A DNA stretch of 64,000 bases, taken from the NCBI GenBank assembly GCA_000564995.1, contig JDFH01000003.1, positions 1 to 64,000 on the forward strand, in the 5' to 3' direction. Numbering within the stretch: the first letter of the stretch is position 1; the number at the start of each line of letters is the position of its first letter. The DNA is from Atopobium sp. ICM42b (lineage in GTDB: Bacteria > Actinomycetota > Coriobacteriia > Coriobacteriales > Atopobiaceae). The position numbers and the translations under genes were made by a program. Of the stretch, positions 38,205 to 48,300 are shown in pieces. Under the pieces are notes generated by a model. It made no database searches, had not been told where the DNA came from, and was given only the letters and a program-made list of their open reading frames with translations.

Positions 38205-38528
38205 GTGAAGACCATTAAATCTCATTCAGAGTTTGAAAGGGTCTTCTCTGCGGGGAAGAGGGCTCAAAGTTCTGTTCTTCGTATACGAGTAGCACCATCC
38301 ACTGAGGCACATCCTTCCGAGGTAGCCTTTGTAGCTCCAAAAAGATTAGGTAACGCCGTATTTAGAAACAGGTGTAAACGCGTTCTGCGCGAAGCAGCTC
38401 GAAAGAGCGGTTTACCTGTGGAGGGATACGGCATTATTCTCTTTGCGACTAAAGATACACACAGCACTAATCCTGCTGATATAAGTGTTTCTTTGGATGC
38501 TTTGTTAAGAAAGACAGGGGTCAAATGA
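38205..38528 (+). CDS. rnpA: Ribonuclease P protein component
   Basis: A 107-residue basic protein that assists the RNase P RNA in maturing tRNA 5' ends. The family RNR motif is present as [12 protein letters not shown]. The gene starts at GTG, 11 bp after rpmH, and its end overlaps yidD by 4 bp. Confidence 0.94.
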   Translation: MKTIKSHSEFERVFSAGKRAQSSVLRIRVAPSTEAHPSEVAFVAPKRLGNAVFRNRCKRVLREAARKSGLPVEGYGIILFATKDTHSTNPADISVSLDALLRKTGVK

Positions 38529-38761
38529 GCGAGAAAAGACAAGACTCTTTTCTCGCAAACTTGTTCCTAGGTGCTATTCGTTTCTATCAAAGAAACATCT
38601 CTCCCCTTTTTAAGCCGCACTGTATTTATCGGCCCACTTGCTCCGAATATGCAGTTCAGGCCATACAAAAGTATGGTGTTAAAAAGGGAAGTTGGCTTGC
38701 TCTTAAGCGTATTGCTCGCTGTCACCCTTTTCATAAGGGAGGATACGATCCCGTTCCGTAA
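38525..38761 (+). CDS. yidD: YidD membrane-insertion accessory protein
   Basis: A 78-residue UPF0161 protein with the signature [19 protein letters not shown] and a C-terminal [14 protein letters not shown]. YidD aids membrane protein insertion with YidC. The ATG overlaps the rnpA stop codon. Confidence 0.94.
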   Translation: MSEKRQDSFLANLFLGAIRFYQRNISPLFKPHCIYRPTCSEYAVQAIQKYGVKKGSWLALKRIARCHPFHKGGYDPVP

Positions 38762-38781
38762 AGGAACGCACCGGAGGAAAT

Positions 38782-39540
38782 ATGTGGGATTGGATTGTTA
38801 ACTTTCTATACACAGTCTTAGCGGGACTTCAATCATTCTCGGGAGACTGGGGTATGGCAGTTATCCTGCTTACCATCATTATCCGTATTATCCTGGTTCC
38901 AATGACCAACAAGCAGACGGCCTCTATGGCTCGTATGAGCGTTGTTCAGCCAAAGCTCAAAGAAATCCAGGAGCGCTATGCTGATGATCCAGTAAGACAG
39001 AACGAAGAAATGCGTAAGCTTTACGCAGAGATTAACTTCAACCCACTTGGTGGTTGTCTTCCTTTGCTTCTGCAGTCCCCTATCTTTATTGCACTCTTTA
39101 CCGTTGCAAAGATGGTTCCAGTAGACTCTCGTTTCTACAACATTCTTCCTTCTATCGCACGAGCAACGTCTGACATTTTTGCTGTTGATGGCCTTGTTGC
39201 TGCTATCCCTTACATAATTTTTGTTCTTCTATTTGGTCTTACTACCTTCCTTTCCATGGCAGTAAACGCTCGTACAAGTTCCGGTGAGCAGCGTACTCAG
39301 CAATACATGATGGGTGGCATGATGACCCTCATGATGCTCTGGTTTGGTTGGACTGTGCCAGCAGCTGTTCTTCTCTACTACGTTACTTCTGGTATTTGGC
39401 AGCTTGCTCAGCAGCAGCTTATTACCAAGCGCATTATGGAAAAAGAGAAGCTTAAGGCTGAGGCTCAGATGGCTAATAAGCCAATCGAGGTTGACGTGGT
39501 GAGAAAAGAAAAGAAGCCACGCCCTCACAAAAAGGCTTAG
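38782..39540 (+). CDS. yidC: Membrane protein insertase YidC
   Basis: A 252-residue Gram-positive-type insertase with five membrane segments. The positively charged groove Arg is in LLTIIIRIILVPMTNKQ, and the cytoplasmic loop includes PLGGCLPLLLQSPIF. A basic tail (KKPRPHKKA) should contact ribosomes. There is no large extracellular domain and no lipobox Cys at the N-terminus. GGAGG lies upstream, 20 bp after yidD. Confidence 0.95.
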   Translation: MWDWIVNFLYTVLAGLQSFSGDWGMAVILLTIIIRIILVPMTNKQTASMARMSVVQPKLKEIQERYADDPVRQNEEMRKLYAEINFNPLGGCLPLLLQSPIFIALFTVAKMVPVDSRFYNILPSIARATSDIFAVDGLVAAIPYIIFVLLFGLTTFLSMAVNARTSSGEQRTQQYMMGGMMTLMMLWFGWTVPAAVLLYYVTSGIWQLAQQQLITKRIMEKEKLKAEAQMANKPIEVDVVRKEKKPRPHKKA

Positions 39541-39627
39541 TAGCTGGGCTTAAACAAAATAACTTTTGTTTACAGAATTTGTTACCGTAGATTATAGTTA
39601 AATTTTTTATATTGACTGGAGGACGAC

Positions 39628-40212
39628 ATGGAGGATGAGACTTTCGTTTCTGAGCCAAACGCTCTTAATGAGTCTCCTGTCGTTGATTCACAAGACGAGT
39701 TTGTTTCAATTCGAGAGCATTTTGAAGCAGGAATTCAGCTTACTGATGCTGAGATGAATAAGATTGCTGATACCGCTGTCTTTTATCTAAGAGAGCTTCT
39801 CTCCTTCTTTGGCGAGAATAGCTGTGCAATTGACGAGTATGACGGTGAAGACGGTGAACTCATTCTTGATGTAACCGGTGGAGATCTTGCAATTCTTATT
39901 GGCCGTCACGGCAATACGCTTGAGGCTCTCCAGATGGTTCTTTCATCTTTGATGAGCGCTAAGCTTCACTTCCACTATCCAGTATCTGTTGATGTTGAAA
40001 GCTACAAGAGCCGTCGTCGCAATAAGCTTCAAGAGATGGCACTCTCTGCTGCTGCTCGTGCCAAGAAGACTGGTAAGGTTTCTCTTGCTCCAATGAGTGG
40101 CTATGAGCGTCGTATTATCCACATTGCACTTCGAGATAATCTTGAAGTTACAACACACTCTGAGGGTGATGATCCATACCGTCGTGTTGTTGTTACAGCT
40201 ATTAACAGCTAA
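39628..40212 (+). CDS. khpB: KH-R3H RNA-binding protein (Jag/KhpB)
   Basis: A 194-residue RNA-binding protein. The KH domain has ILIGRHGNTLEALQ near residue 91. The R3H domain has the SGYERRIIHIALRD segment near 150 and the SEGDDPYRRVVV end. There is an acidic N-terminal lead, but no Jag_N domain as in Firmicutes. It lies after yidC, as usual, and a terminator follows. Confidence 0.93.
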   Translation: MEDETFVSEPNALNESPVVDSQDEFVSIREHFEAGIQLTDAEMNKIADTAVFYLRELLSFFGENSCAIDEYDGEDGELILDVTGGDLAILIGRHGNTLEALQMVLSSLMSAKLHFHYPVSVDVESYKSRRRNKLQEMALSAAARAKKTGKVSLAPMSGYERRIIHIALRDNLEVTTHSEGDDPYRRVVVTAINS

Positions 40213-40240
40213 GAATTCTCACAAGCTTTACTAATTTGAT

Positions 40241-40269
40241 GAGGAAGGTTTACGCCTTCCTCTTTTTTT
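40241..40269 (+). terminator. Terminator after khpB
   Basis: GAGGAAGG pairs with CCTTCCTC around TTTACG, followed by seven T's. It ends the rpmH-khpB unit. Confidence 0.9.
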
Positions 40270-40304
40270 GTGACAATTCTTCTTGTAACAAGAAGTTTTG
40301 TCAC
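40270..40304. repeat. 35-bp near-perfect inverted repeat before rsmG
   Basis: Two 16-bp arms, GTGACAATTCTTCTTG and CAAGAAGTTTTGTCAC, with two internal mismatches flank TAA. It ends 10 bp before the rsmG start, overlapping the region just ahead of its ribosome site. It could be an operator or an RNA hairpin limiting translation. Confidence 0.6.
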
Positions 40305-40314
40305 AGGAGAAGCA

Positions 40315-41073
40315 ATGTCTGAATCAGAGAAGTCGTTATTCGATTCAAAAGAGAATGTACTTAAAGAACTTCTCCTTACCTATGGGATCGATTCAACTGA
40401 GACCCAAAGAAGACAACATCTCAAGCACATTGAATTGCTAATCGAGATTAATAAAAACCTCAATCTCACAAGAATCACTTCAATTGATGATGCAATGGTT
40501 CTTCATATACTTGATTCTTTATTACCACTCAAAGTATGTAATGAGTTTATATCTGGAGCTCAAAACTATATTGATATTGGTACCGGTGGAGGCTTCCCTG
40601 GACTGCCTCTCGCAATCATGAGTGATAACAATACATTGCTGGTTGATTCTATTGGAAAAAAGGTCAACGCTGTACAGTCAATGATTGATGAGATTGGTCT
40701 TGGCGAGAGAGTCAGAGCTGAAAAGCTTCGTGCTGAAGAAATTCCAAATGACTATAAGCAGAGGTTCAATTTTGTTACTTTCAGAGCCGTTGCAAAAACA
40801 AATATTCTTTTGGAGTATGCAGAGCCTTTCTTAGCTCCACAAGGTACCCTTATAGTAATGAAGGCCAACGTTGATGAGATAGAGCTTCAGGATGCCTCTC
40901 AGGCAGCCAAAATTTTTGGGTATGAAAATGTTTCACGTGAAACATTTGAATTACCAAACGATCTTGGTCATCGTGAAATTCTTCTTTATAGAAAAGTTGA
41001 AAAAAGCAAAATTAAACTACCGAGAAAAACTGGAATGGCTAAATCAAATCCGTTTGTTGCAAGAAGAGACTAA
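40315..41073 (+). CDS. rsmG: 16S rRNA m7G527 methyltransferase RsmG (GidB)
   Basis: SAM-dependent methyltransferase acting on G527 of 16S rRNA; loss confers low-level streptomycin resistance in other bacteria. The 252-residue protein has NLTRI and the SAM-binding loop DIGTGGGFPGLPLAI. I start it at the ATG at 40315 with AGGAG upstream, not at the longer frame from 40270, which lies in the inverted repeat. A perfect parS site is embedded in its coding sequence, so the encoded residues (NVSRETF) serve two constraints. Confidence 0.94.
   Translation: MSESEKSLFDSKENVLKELLLTYGIDSTETQRRQHLKHIELLIEINKNLNLTRITSIDDAMVLHILDSLLPLKVCNEFISGAQNYIDIGTGGGFPGLPLAIMSDNNTLLVDSIGKKVNAVQSMIDEIGLGERVRAEKLRAEEIPNDYKQRFNFVTFRAVAKTNILLEYAEPFLAPQGTLIVMKANVDEIELQDASQAAKIFGYENVSRETFELPNDLGHREILLYRKVEKSKIKLPRKTGMAKSNPFVARRD
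40929..40944. promoter_or_regulatory. parS site 1
   Basis: TGTTTCACGTGAAACA is identical to the 16-bp consensus parS bound by ParB. It lies inside rsmG. Confidence 0.95.
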
Positions 41074-41081
41074 TTGTGGAA

Positions 41082-41097
41082 TGTTTCACGTGAAACA
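41082..41097. promoter_or_regulatory. parS site 2
   Basis: A second exact TGTTTCACGTGAAACA in the rsmG-parA gap, 153 bp from the first. ParB spreading from it would cover the parA promoter. Confidence 0.95.
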
Positions 41098-41136
41098 TTC
41101 TGTATTATTAAATAAACTTGGTCAAACGGAGGATAA

Positions 41137-41937
41137 ATGAGCTACAAAGACCTTTCGAGGGGATTTCAAGATAGAGATCCTAAAGTACTTGCTGTAATTA
41201 ATCAAAAAGGCGGAGTTGGAAAATCAACTACCGTAATTAATCTTGCAGCAGCGCTAGGAGAAACAAAAAAGAAGGTTCTAATTATCGATTTTGACCCACA
41301 AGGTAATGCAACAAGTGGATTTGGAATTGATAAAGAGGAACTAGAAGCTGATATCTATGATGTAATCCTCAACGAAACACCGCTTGAAGACGTATTACAA
41401 CAAACAGTTCAGAAATACGTGACTATTGCTCCTGCTACCATTCAACTTGCTGGTGCAGAAATTGAACTTGTCTCTGTAGAATCAAGGGAAAACATATTAA
41501 AGCAGGCAATTGACCAGGTTAAAGACTATTTTGACTACATTTTGATTGACTGCCCACCATCACTAGGTCTTTTAACAATTAATGCCTTAGTTGCAGCAAA
41601 CAGCATTCTTATCCCAATTCAGTGCGAATATTATGCACTAGAGGGCGTAACTAAGATTGTTGAATCGATGAAGATGGTTCAAAAGCAGCTCAATCCAGAT
41701 CTTGATATCTTTGGTGTAGTAATGACCATGTTTGATAGCAGAACTTCCCTATCTAAGCAGGTTGTAAACGAGGTATCAAATTACTTTGGTAACAAAGTGT
41801 TTAAGACGTTTATTCCAAGAAATGTCAAAATTGCCGAAGCACCAAGTCATGGTTTGCCAGTAACCATGTATGCCCGAATAAGTATGGGCGCACTTGCATA
41901 CAACAAACTTGCAAAGGAAGTGAATCGTCGTGGTTAA
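41137..41937 (+). CDS. parA: Chromosome partitioning ATPase ParA (Soj)
   Basis: A 266-residue deviant-Walker ATPase: NQKGGVGKSTT at about 22-32 with the signature lysine (Lys24), DFDPQGNAT, and DCPPSLGLL. ParA works with ParB-parS to separate origins and, as Soj, can influence DnaA. GGAGG precedes the ATG. Its stop overlaps parB by 8 bp. Confidence 0.96.
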   Translation: MSYKDLSRGFQDRDPKVLAVINQKGGVGKSTTVINLAAALGETKKKVLIIDFDPQGNATSGFGIDKEELEADIYDVILNETPLEDVLQQTVQKYVTIAPATIQLAGAEIELVSVESRENILKQAIDQVKDYFDYILIDCPPSLGLLTINALVAANSILIPIQCEYYALEGVTKIVESMKMVQKQLNPDLDIFGVVMTMFDSRTSLSKQVVNEVSNYFGNKVFKTFIPRNVKIAEAPSHGLPVTMYARISMGALAYNKLAKEVNRRG

Positions 41938-42790
41938 AAAATCAGGACTTGGTAAGGGCCTTAACTCGCTCTTTAGCGAGGTAGATGCAGAGGTCGGTAA
42001 TAAAAAAGAAGCTACAACACTTCCCGTGAAGAAGATTAAGCCAAATAAAGACCAGCCTCGTAAGCACTTCGATGAAGCTGAACTTGCCGAACTTAGTGAT
42101 TCTATTAAGCAAAACGGTATTCTCCAGCCGCTTCTTGTTCGCGAGAAGGGCGATCATTATGAGATTGTCGCCGGCGAGAGACGCTTTCAGGCTGCAAAGC
42201 TTGCACAATTAGAAGAAGTTCCTGTCGTAATAAAGGCAATTTCCGATGAGGAAGTATTCAAGCTAGCTCTAATTGAGAATCTACAGAGATCTGATTTAAG
42301 CCCAATCGAAGAAGCTCAAGGCTACAAGCAGTTAATTAAACAAGAGAACTTAACTCAAGACGACTTAGCCAAAGTGTTGTCTAAGTCTAGGTCTGCAATT
42401 ACAAATACTCTTCGTTTGCTGGACCTTCCAACAGAAGTTCAAACTTTGATGGCGGAGGGGCGTATTAGCGCTGGACATGCCCGTGCGATTCTTTCTGTAA
42501 GCGGAAAAGAAGGAAGAATTAAGCTTGCCCAGAAAGTAATCGAAGAAAATTTGTCGGTTCGTCAGACAGAAAATCTTGCTCCACTATTTTCTGTCACAAA
42601 TGTTGAGAAACCAAAAAGACAACCAACTCCACAGGCATATAAGCGTGCAGCAAGGCAACTAAGGATTGCTCTGGATACTCCAGTTAAAGTTCGAAACGTC
42701 CGCGGCAAGAATAAGATCGAAATCGAATTCGATGACGAGGATGAACTTGCTGCACTAGTGGAAAAGCTCTTAAACGTTAAAGAAGCATAA
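41930..42790 (+). CDS. parB: Chromosome partitioning protein ParB (Spo0J)
   Basis: A 286-residue CTP-dependent DNA clamp. The N-terminal KKIKPNKDQPRK and GERRFQAAK form the CTP-binding part. The central helix-turn-helix (DLAKVLSKSRSAITNTLRLL) reads parS, and the C-terminal segment dimerises. The GTG start overlaps parA. Two perfect parS sites lie about 1 kb upstream. Confidence 0.96.
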   Translation: MVKKSGLGKGLNSLFSEVDAEVGNKKEATTLPVKKIKPNKDQPRKHFDEAELAELSDSIKQNGILQPLLVREKGDHYEIVAGERRFQAAKLAQLEEVPVVIKAISDEEVFKLALIENLQRSDLSPIEEAQGYKQLIKQENLTQDDLAKVLSKSRSAITNTLRLLDLPTEVQTLMAEGRISAGHARAILSVSGKEGRIKLAQKVIEENLSVRQTENLAPLFSVTNVEKPKRQPTPQAYKRAARQLRIALDTPVKVRNVRGKNKIEIEFDDEDELAALVEKLLNVKEA

Positions 42791-43029
42791 TGAAGATAAA
42801 GTTTGCAATCATATCGGGCGTATCATTACTAGGAATAGCTTTTCTCGCCAAACATGCTTTGTTGACTAAAGAGGCACAGAGAAGCTTTCTTCATGCAATG
42901 AGAAGATCGAGAAGAGCACTTGATGCAATTCTTGATGATTATTCAGGCAGCGGTAATAGGAAAAGCGCGAAAAACATTCTATCTCACCAAGCGAGGGTGG
43001 AAAAAGAATGGTTAAATGCAATTCAATAG
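42790..43029 (+). CDS. Small single-pass membrane protein after parB
   Basis: A 79-residue protein of unknown function. An N-terminal hydrophobic segment (3-24) is followed by a basic, helical, cytoplasmic part rich in Arg, Ser and Lys. Its ATG overlaps the parB stop (TAATG), so it is translationally coupled and co-transcribed with parAB. It might tether something to the membrane near the origin; this is speculation. Confidence 0.75.
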   Translation: MKIKFAIISGVSLLGIAFLAKHALLTKEAQRSFLHAMRRSRRALDAILDDYSGSGNRKSAKNILSHQARVEKEWLNAIQ

Positions 43030-43055
43030 AACATACGTTCTATATACGAACTAAA

Positions 43056-43083
43056 AAGAAGGGGTCCCTGAGGACCCCTTCTT
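43056..43083. terminator. Bidirectional terminator between parAB and rlmN
   Basis: AAGAAGGGGTCC pairs perfectly with GGACCCCTTCTT around CTGA, with A and T tracts on the flanks. It serves the convergent parAB and rlmN units. Confidence 0.88.
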
Positions 43084-43136
43084 TGCGTTGAACGCATGAA
43101 AAGTTCTTATATAAGCGCTATCTATATAAGTGCTGT

Positions 43137-44255
43137 TTAGCGTGCGTTTCTTTTCTGGAAAAGCTGGCCGCAAGCTGCATCAATATCAGATCCACGAGAA
43201 AGACGAATAGTTGCTTCAACACCAACAGAGTTAAGGCTGTTTACAAACTCCTGGGCACGAGCAGGGGAAGTTGGATGGAATTTTGATCCCTCAATCTCGT
43301 TAAGCTGGATGATGTTGACGTGGCAAAGTGTTCCTCGACAGAAGTCCCTTAGGGCACCAAGCTCATTGTCGGAATCATTAACGCCCTTAATCAGCGCATA
43401 TTCATACGTTGGACGTCGACCGGTCTTATCGACATACTCTCCCATAATGTCGTACAGGTGAATAAGCGAGTACTTACGTACTCCCGGCATAAGAGAATCG
43501 CGTGTCTTTTGAACTGCGGAGTGAAGCGAAACGGCAAGCGTGAATTGCTCTGGCTCAGAGGCAAAACGCTTAATCATTGGAATAACACCGCAGGTAGATA
43601 CCGTAATATGGCGAGCACCAATGCCAGCTCCATCGGGGGAGTTGAGGCGTCTCATGGCTGCAAGAGTGGCGTCGTAGTTCATAAAAGGCTCGCCCTGGCC
43701 CATGAGAACAACACTGGTTACACGCGCGTCAAAGTCGTCACGGACATGCATAACCTGCTCGTAGATTTCACTTGCAGAAAGGGAACGAGTGAGGCCAGCG
43801 GCGCCCGTAGCGCAGAAAGCGCAGCCCATGGCACAGCCCGCCTGCGTGGAAGCGCAGACTGAGAGCTTGTTACCGCTTGGCATACCAACGCATTCAACAG
43901 ACGTGCCATCAGGGTAGCGAAGCAGGTATTTGCGGCTTCCGTCTTCGGAAACCTGACGAACAATCTGCTCAGCGCCAGCAAGAGTTACCTGCTTAGACAG
44001 TTCTTCTCGCAGTGTTTTTGGAAGATTGCTCATCTGATCAAAAGAGGTAGCACCTTTAGACCAGATCCACTCTTCAATCTGCTTTGCGCGGAATTTTGGC
44101 TGGCCAAGTGAGGTAACAAGCTCAAGAATTTGCTCTGATGAAAGGCTTCTGAGGTCAGATTTAGCGGCAGCTTTCTGTGGACGAGAATCGGGCGCGGAAG
44201 TGGTTGCACCGTCAACCGTGGTGTTTGTGCCGTCAAGAGTATTATTTGATTGCAT
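43137..44255 (-). CDS. rlmN: 23S rRNA/tRNA adenine C2-methyltransferase RlmN
   Basis: A radical-SAM enzyme that makes m2A2503 in 23S rRNA and m2A37 in some tRNAs. The 372-residue protein has the cluster motif CAMGCAFC (Cys141, 145, 148) and the conserved C-terminal catalytic Cys in AACGQL (about 362). The first 33 residues are a Thr/Ser/Ala-rich lead before the conserved domain. It is one of few minus-strand genes on the right arm. Confidence 0.94.
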   Translation of the reverse strand: MQSNNTLDGTNTTVDGATTSAPDSRPQKAAAKSDLRSLSSEQILELVTSLGQPKFRAKQIEEWIWSKGATSFDQMSNLPKTLREELSKQVTLAGAEQIVRQVSEDGSRKYLLRYPDGTSVECVGMPSGNKLSVCASTQAGCAMGCAFCATGAAGLTRSLSASEIYEQVMHVRDDFDARVTSVVLMGQGEPFMNYDATLAAMRRLNSPDGAGIGARHITVSTCGVIPMIKRFASEPEQFTLAVSLHSAVQKTRDSLMPGVRKYSLIHLYDIMGEYVDKTGRRPTYEYALIKGVNDSDNELGALRDFCRGTLCHVNIIQLNEIEGSKFHPTSPARAQEFVNSLNSVGVEATIRLSRGSDIDAACGQLFQKRNAR

Positions 44256-44354
44256 TTTTGTCCTTCTCCAACTCTTCTAAGCTATCTGCGGTATCTTAGA
44301 AGAAATACGTTTACTAGAGTTTACCCTATGGGAGACTTATCTGAAGGAGCGGAA

Positions 44355-45314
44355 ATGACACGTGAAGAGCTAAAAAAGCTTCATGTAGCAGTTGTTTCAG
44401 GTGGCTGGTCAGACGAGCATGAGATTGCAATGGAGTCTGGCAAGCAGTGTGCAGCAGCACTTAAAGAAGCTGGCTTTACCAGTGTTGACCTGCTTGATGT
44501 TGCAGAAAAAGACTTTGTAGTTACCCTTGCTCAGGGCGGTTATGATGCCGTGTACGTTGCTATGCACGGCCGTTTTGGTGAGGATGGCTGCATCCAGGGT
44601 CTTCTCGAGATTCTGCACATTCCTTACACGTTTTCTGGCGTCCTTGCGTCTGCTATGGGAACTGAAAAAGAGCTGTCGAAGCTCATGTATAGGCAGGCAG
44701 GCGTTCCAACTCCTAAGGGAATTGACGTTGCTGCAGGTACCGTCTTTACAGATGAACAGGTAGACAAGCTTATTGAGGACCTCGGACTCCCTATGTTTGT
44801 AAAGCCTTCTGGCAATGGCTCCAGCTACGGCGTTACGCGCGTTACTTCGCGAGAAGAACTTCCCGCTGCACTTGAACTTGCAGGCGAGCAGGGTGAGCGC
44901 ATCCTAATCGAGGAGAGCATTGAGGGAACGGAGATTACCGTTCCTGTTATTGGCAACGAGGACCCAACAGCTCTGCCAATCGTTGAGATTGTTACGGGCG
45001 ATGAGTTCTACAGCATTAAGACAAAATATGAGCCAGCATCCCTGCACCATGTGATTCCAGCTCGTCTTGAGCCTGCAGTATATGCACGTGCTCAGGAGCT
45101 AGCTATCAAGGCTCACAATGCACTTGGTTGCCGCGGCGTTTCTCGTAGCGACTTTATTGTTACGAAGGACGGCGTCCCAGTGGTACTGGAGACAAATACC
45201 ATTCCTGGTATGACTGCCCGTTCTTTGCTGCCTGATTCTGCACGTACCGGCGGCATTGATTTCCCTGAGCTCTGCACTCGCTTTATTGAGTTTGCACTTG
45301 AGGATCGCCAGTAG
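44355..45314 (+). CDS. ddl: D-alanine--D-alanine ligase
   Basis: Makes D-Ala-D-Ala for peptidoglycan precursors. The 319-residue ATP-grasp enzyme has SGGWSDEHEIAMESG, MHGRFGEDG, KPSGNGSSYGVTRV and the C-terminal LETNTIPGMT. The lid residue region GVLASAMGTEKELSK fits D-Ala ligases. The ATG at 44355 with AAGGAG is preferred to longer in-frame starts (44250, 44328) that lack ribosome sites. Confidence 0.94.
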   Translation: MTREELKKLHVAVVSGGWSDEHEIAMESGKQCAAALKEAGFTSVDLLDVAEKDFVVTLAQGGYDAVYVAMHGRFGEDGCIQGLLEILHIPYTFSGVLASAMGTEKELSKLMYRQAGVPTPKGIDVAAGTVFTDEQVDKLIEDLGLPMFVKPSGNGSSYGVTRVTSREELPAALELAGEQGERILIEESIEGTEITVPVIGNEDPTALPIVEIVTGDEFYSIKTKYEPASLHHVIPARLEPAVYARAQELAIKAHNALGCRGVSRSDFIVTKDGVPVVLETNTIPGMTARSLLPDSARTGGIDFPELCTRFIEFALEDRQ

Positions 45315-45325
45315 ATTTGTAGGTT

Positions 45326-48300
45326 ATGACCAGCACTAAAAGCGCTACACAAAAACTAGAAGAACTCATTCTTCCAGGTACCCCCTCTGCGGTTTGCAAG
45401 AAGTATTTAGAACTTGCAGAGAGGGCGGAGCACGAGTCGTTTGATGTCTTAGAGGACGACATTGTTGTTTTGGATACCGAGACAACAGGTCTGTCCTTTA
45501 AGAAATGCTCCCTTATTGAGATTTCTGCTGCTAAATTGAGTGGTAGAGAGATTGTGGAGCGCTTTCAGACTTTTGTTGACCCGGGGTGTCCAATTCCAGA
45601 AGAAATTACGGCCCTCACTTCAATCACCGATGAAGACGTTAAGGGTGCGCCAAGCGCAAAGGAAGCCGTTGCTGCTCTTGCAGAATTTGTTGGCGGTCTT
45701 CCGATTTTGGCACACAACGCCACCTTTGACCGTACGTTTATTGAACGGGTGCCCGGCGGAACTTCTGTATCTGACACCTGGATTGATACGCTGTCGCTCT
45801 CACGCATAGCGCTACCTCGACTTTCTTCACACAAGCTTTCCAGCATGGCAGAAGCGTTTGGCACCATGAAGGTTACGCATCGCGCAAGTGACGACGTAGA
45901 TGCTCTTTGTGGCATGTGGCGCATCTTGCTTTTGGGACTTATGAATCTGCCCCGCGGTCTTCTCGCCAAACTGGCGTCAATGCACGACGGCGTGGAGTGG
46001 ACGTTTAGGCCAATCTTCTCGTATTTGTCGCAAATGAAGGAAGAAGAAGCAGTTCAGCGCGGTGTTGCAAAGAAAGATGCAACAGGTGCCGAACTTGCAG
46101 ATGCAGAGATCTCGGGCACGTTTTTCTCGCTCAAGGACATTCGCGCCCAGCTTGTTGCCGACATAAAAGCAAAGGCGAGAAGAGACGCGGATGACCCAGA
46201 GACGCCTGCCATGCTGCCTATTTCTAAAGATGAGATTCATCGGGCATTTGCTAAGCCGGGTGTTGTCTCACAGATGTACGACAAATTTGAGACACGCAGC
46301 GAGCAGGTAAGTATGTCCGTTGAGGTCAGGAATGCGCTGGTAACTTCTTCGCATAGAGAGCTTGAGGCGGGGACTGGTATTGGCAAGTCGATTGCATACC
46401 TGTTGCCTGAGGTGCTTTTTGCGCAGAAAAATGACGTTACCGTAGGCATTGCTACAAAGACAAACGCCTTGACTGACCAGCTAGTTGCTCATGACCTTCC
46501 GGCCCTTGCACGAGCGTTGCCAAACGGATTGAGTTTCTGCAGCTTAAAAGGATACGAGCACTATCCGTGCCTGCATCGCGTTGATAGGGCTGCTCTTGAG
46601 GAACTTCCGCTGACGCTGCTTGATCAGGAAGGGCGCTCGAGCAACAGCGTTGCGTCTGACATGCTGACCGCAATTGCGGTGATTTGTGCCTACGCGTGTC
46701 AGTCGGCTGATGGCGATTTGGATGCGTTGGGGATTCGCTGGCGCTCGGTTCCACGAGAGATGGTAACTATCAAAGCAGCGGAGTGCCTGCGCTCTAAGTG
46801 CCCGTATTACCCTCATGAGTGCTTTGTTCATGGAGCTCGTAAACGTGCGGGATCTTCGGATGTTGTGGTAACCAATCACTCTCTGTTGCTCAGAAACGTT
46901 GCTGCTGACGGAAAAATTCTGCCACCTATCAGACATTGGGTGATTGACGAGGCTCATGGCTTTGAGGCTGAGGCTCGCCATCAGTGGGCAGTAGAAATTT
47001 CTGCCAAAGAGATGAGAAACGGCTTTGAGCTGCTTGGTGGAATTAAATCCGGAGCCATTCATGCCGCTATGGTAGGCGCCGCTAATCTTGAAGATTCTAC
47101 GCTGCTCACCGGTCTTCTCACGCGCTCTGCAGCCGCAGTTCAGAGAGCCATGGCAGCAATGGGCAACCTTATGGCCACCGTTCATGAGCTGGCTCCATTG
47201 GCCAAAAGCGACGGCGGCTATAACTCTCTTCAGCTTTGGATTAACGATGAGGTAAGAGAGACAGAGGAATGGAAAGAGGTCTTGGAGACCGCTTCCGTTG
47301 CTCTTTCTGCTCTTGAAGAAGCGGCGCTTCGTATAGGAAAAACCACCGAGGCGCTCATTGCATCAGCTCCAAACCTTGCAAGCAACTTGAGTGAGGCGGG
47401 GGTGTTCTTGAGCACCCTTCTGGAGTCGTTGAAGCTCATTTGCGAGGGAACAGACAAGAGTTATGTCTATTCAGCAAAGTTGACTCGACTGAAGCGTGAT
47501 ATTGGCTCTGAGGCTCTTGTGGCTGAGAAGCTTGATATTGGTGCAGAGCTGGCAGAGAAGTGGCTGCCGGAGACGCATTCCGTTGTGTTTACCTCGGCGA
47601 CCATTGCCGTTGGAGATGATTTCTCGCATTTTGAGCACGCTGTTGGCCTGGATAGAGGCGCCTTTGAACACAAGAGTTTGCACTTAGACTCTAGTTTTGA
47701 CTACGAGAACCATATGGCTGTCTTTGTGGCCGAAGACATGCCTGCACCAACTGATCCAGGTTACCTAGACGCTCTGGAAAAGCTGCTATACGACGTTCAT
47801 GTTCAGATGGGCGGCTCGGTGCTGACGCTCTTTACCAACAGACGCGATATGGAGCGCCTCTATGAAGCGTTGGAGCCACGCTTGAGTGAGCAGGGCCTTA
47901 ATCTTGCCTGCCAGGAGCGCTCTTCTTCTGCTCGACGTGTTCGTGAAAAGTTCCTAGCCGAAAAGAACCTCTCGCTGTTTGCTCTTAAATCGTTCTGGGA
48001 AGGCTTTGATGCTGCGGGAGACACGCTTAGGTGCGTAGTAATTCCTAAGCTTCCGTTTGCAAGCCCTAATGAACCGCTGGTCAAAGAGCGCGAAGCGCGA
48101 GAAGATCGTGCGTGGTGGCGTTATTCTCTGCCAGAGGCGGTAATTGCAACAAAGCAAGCTGCTGGTCGCCTTATTAGAAGTGCTGATGATAAGGGCGTTT
48201 TGGTGCTTGCCGATTCCAGGCTGGTGTCCAAGCGGTATGGCAGCTCATTCTTAAAATCGCTGCCCAACAAGGACTACCAGCGCGTCTTGACAAAGGACAT

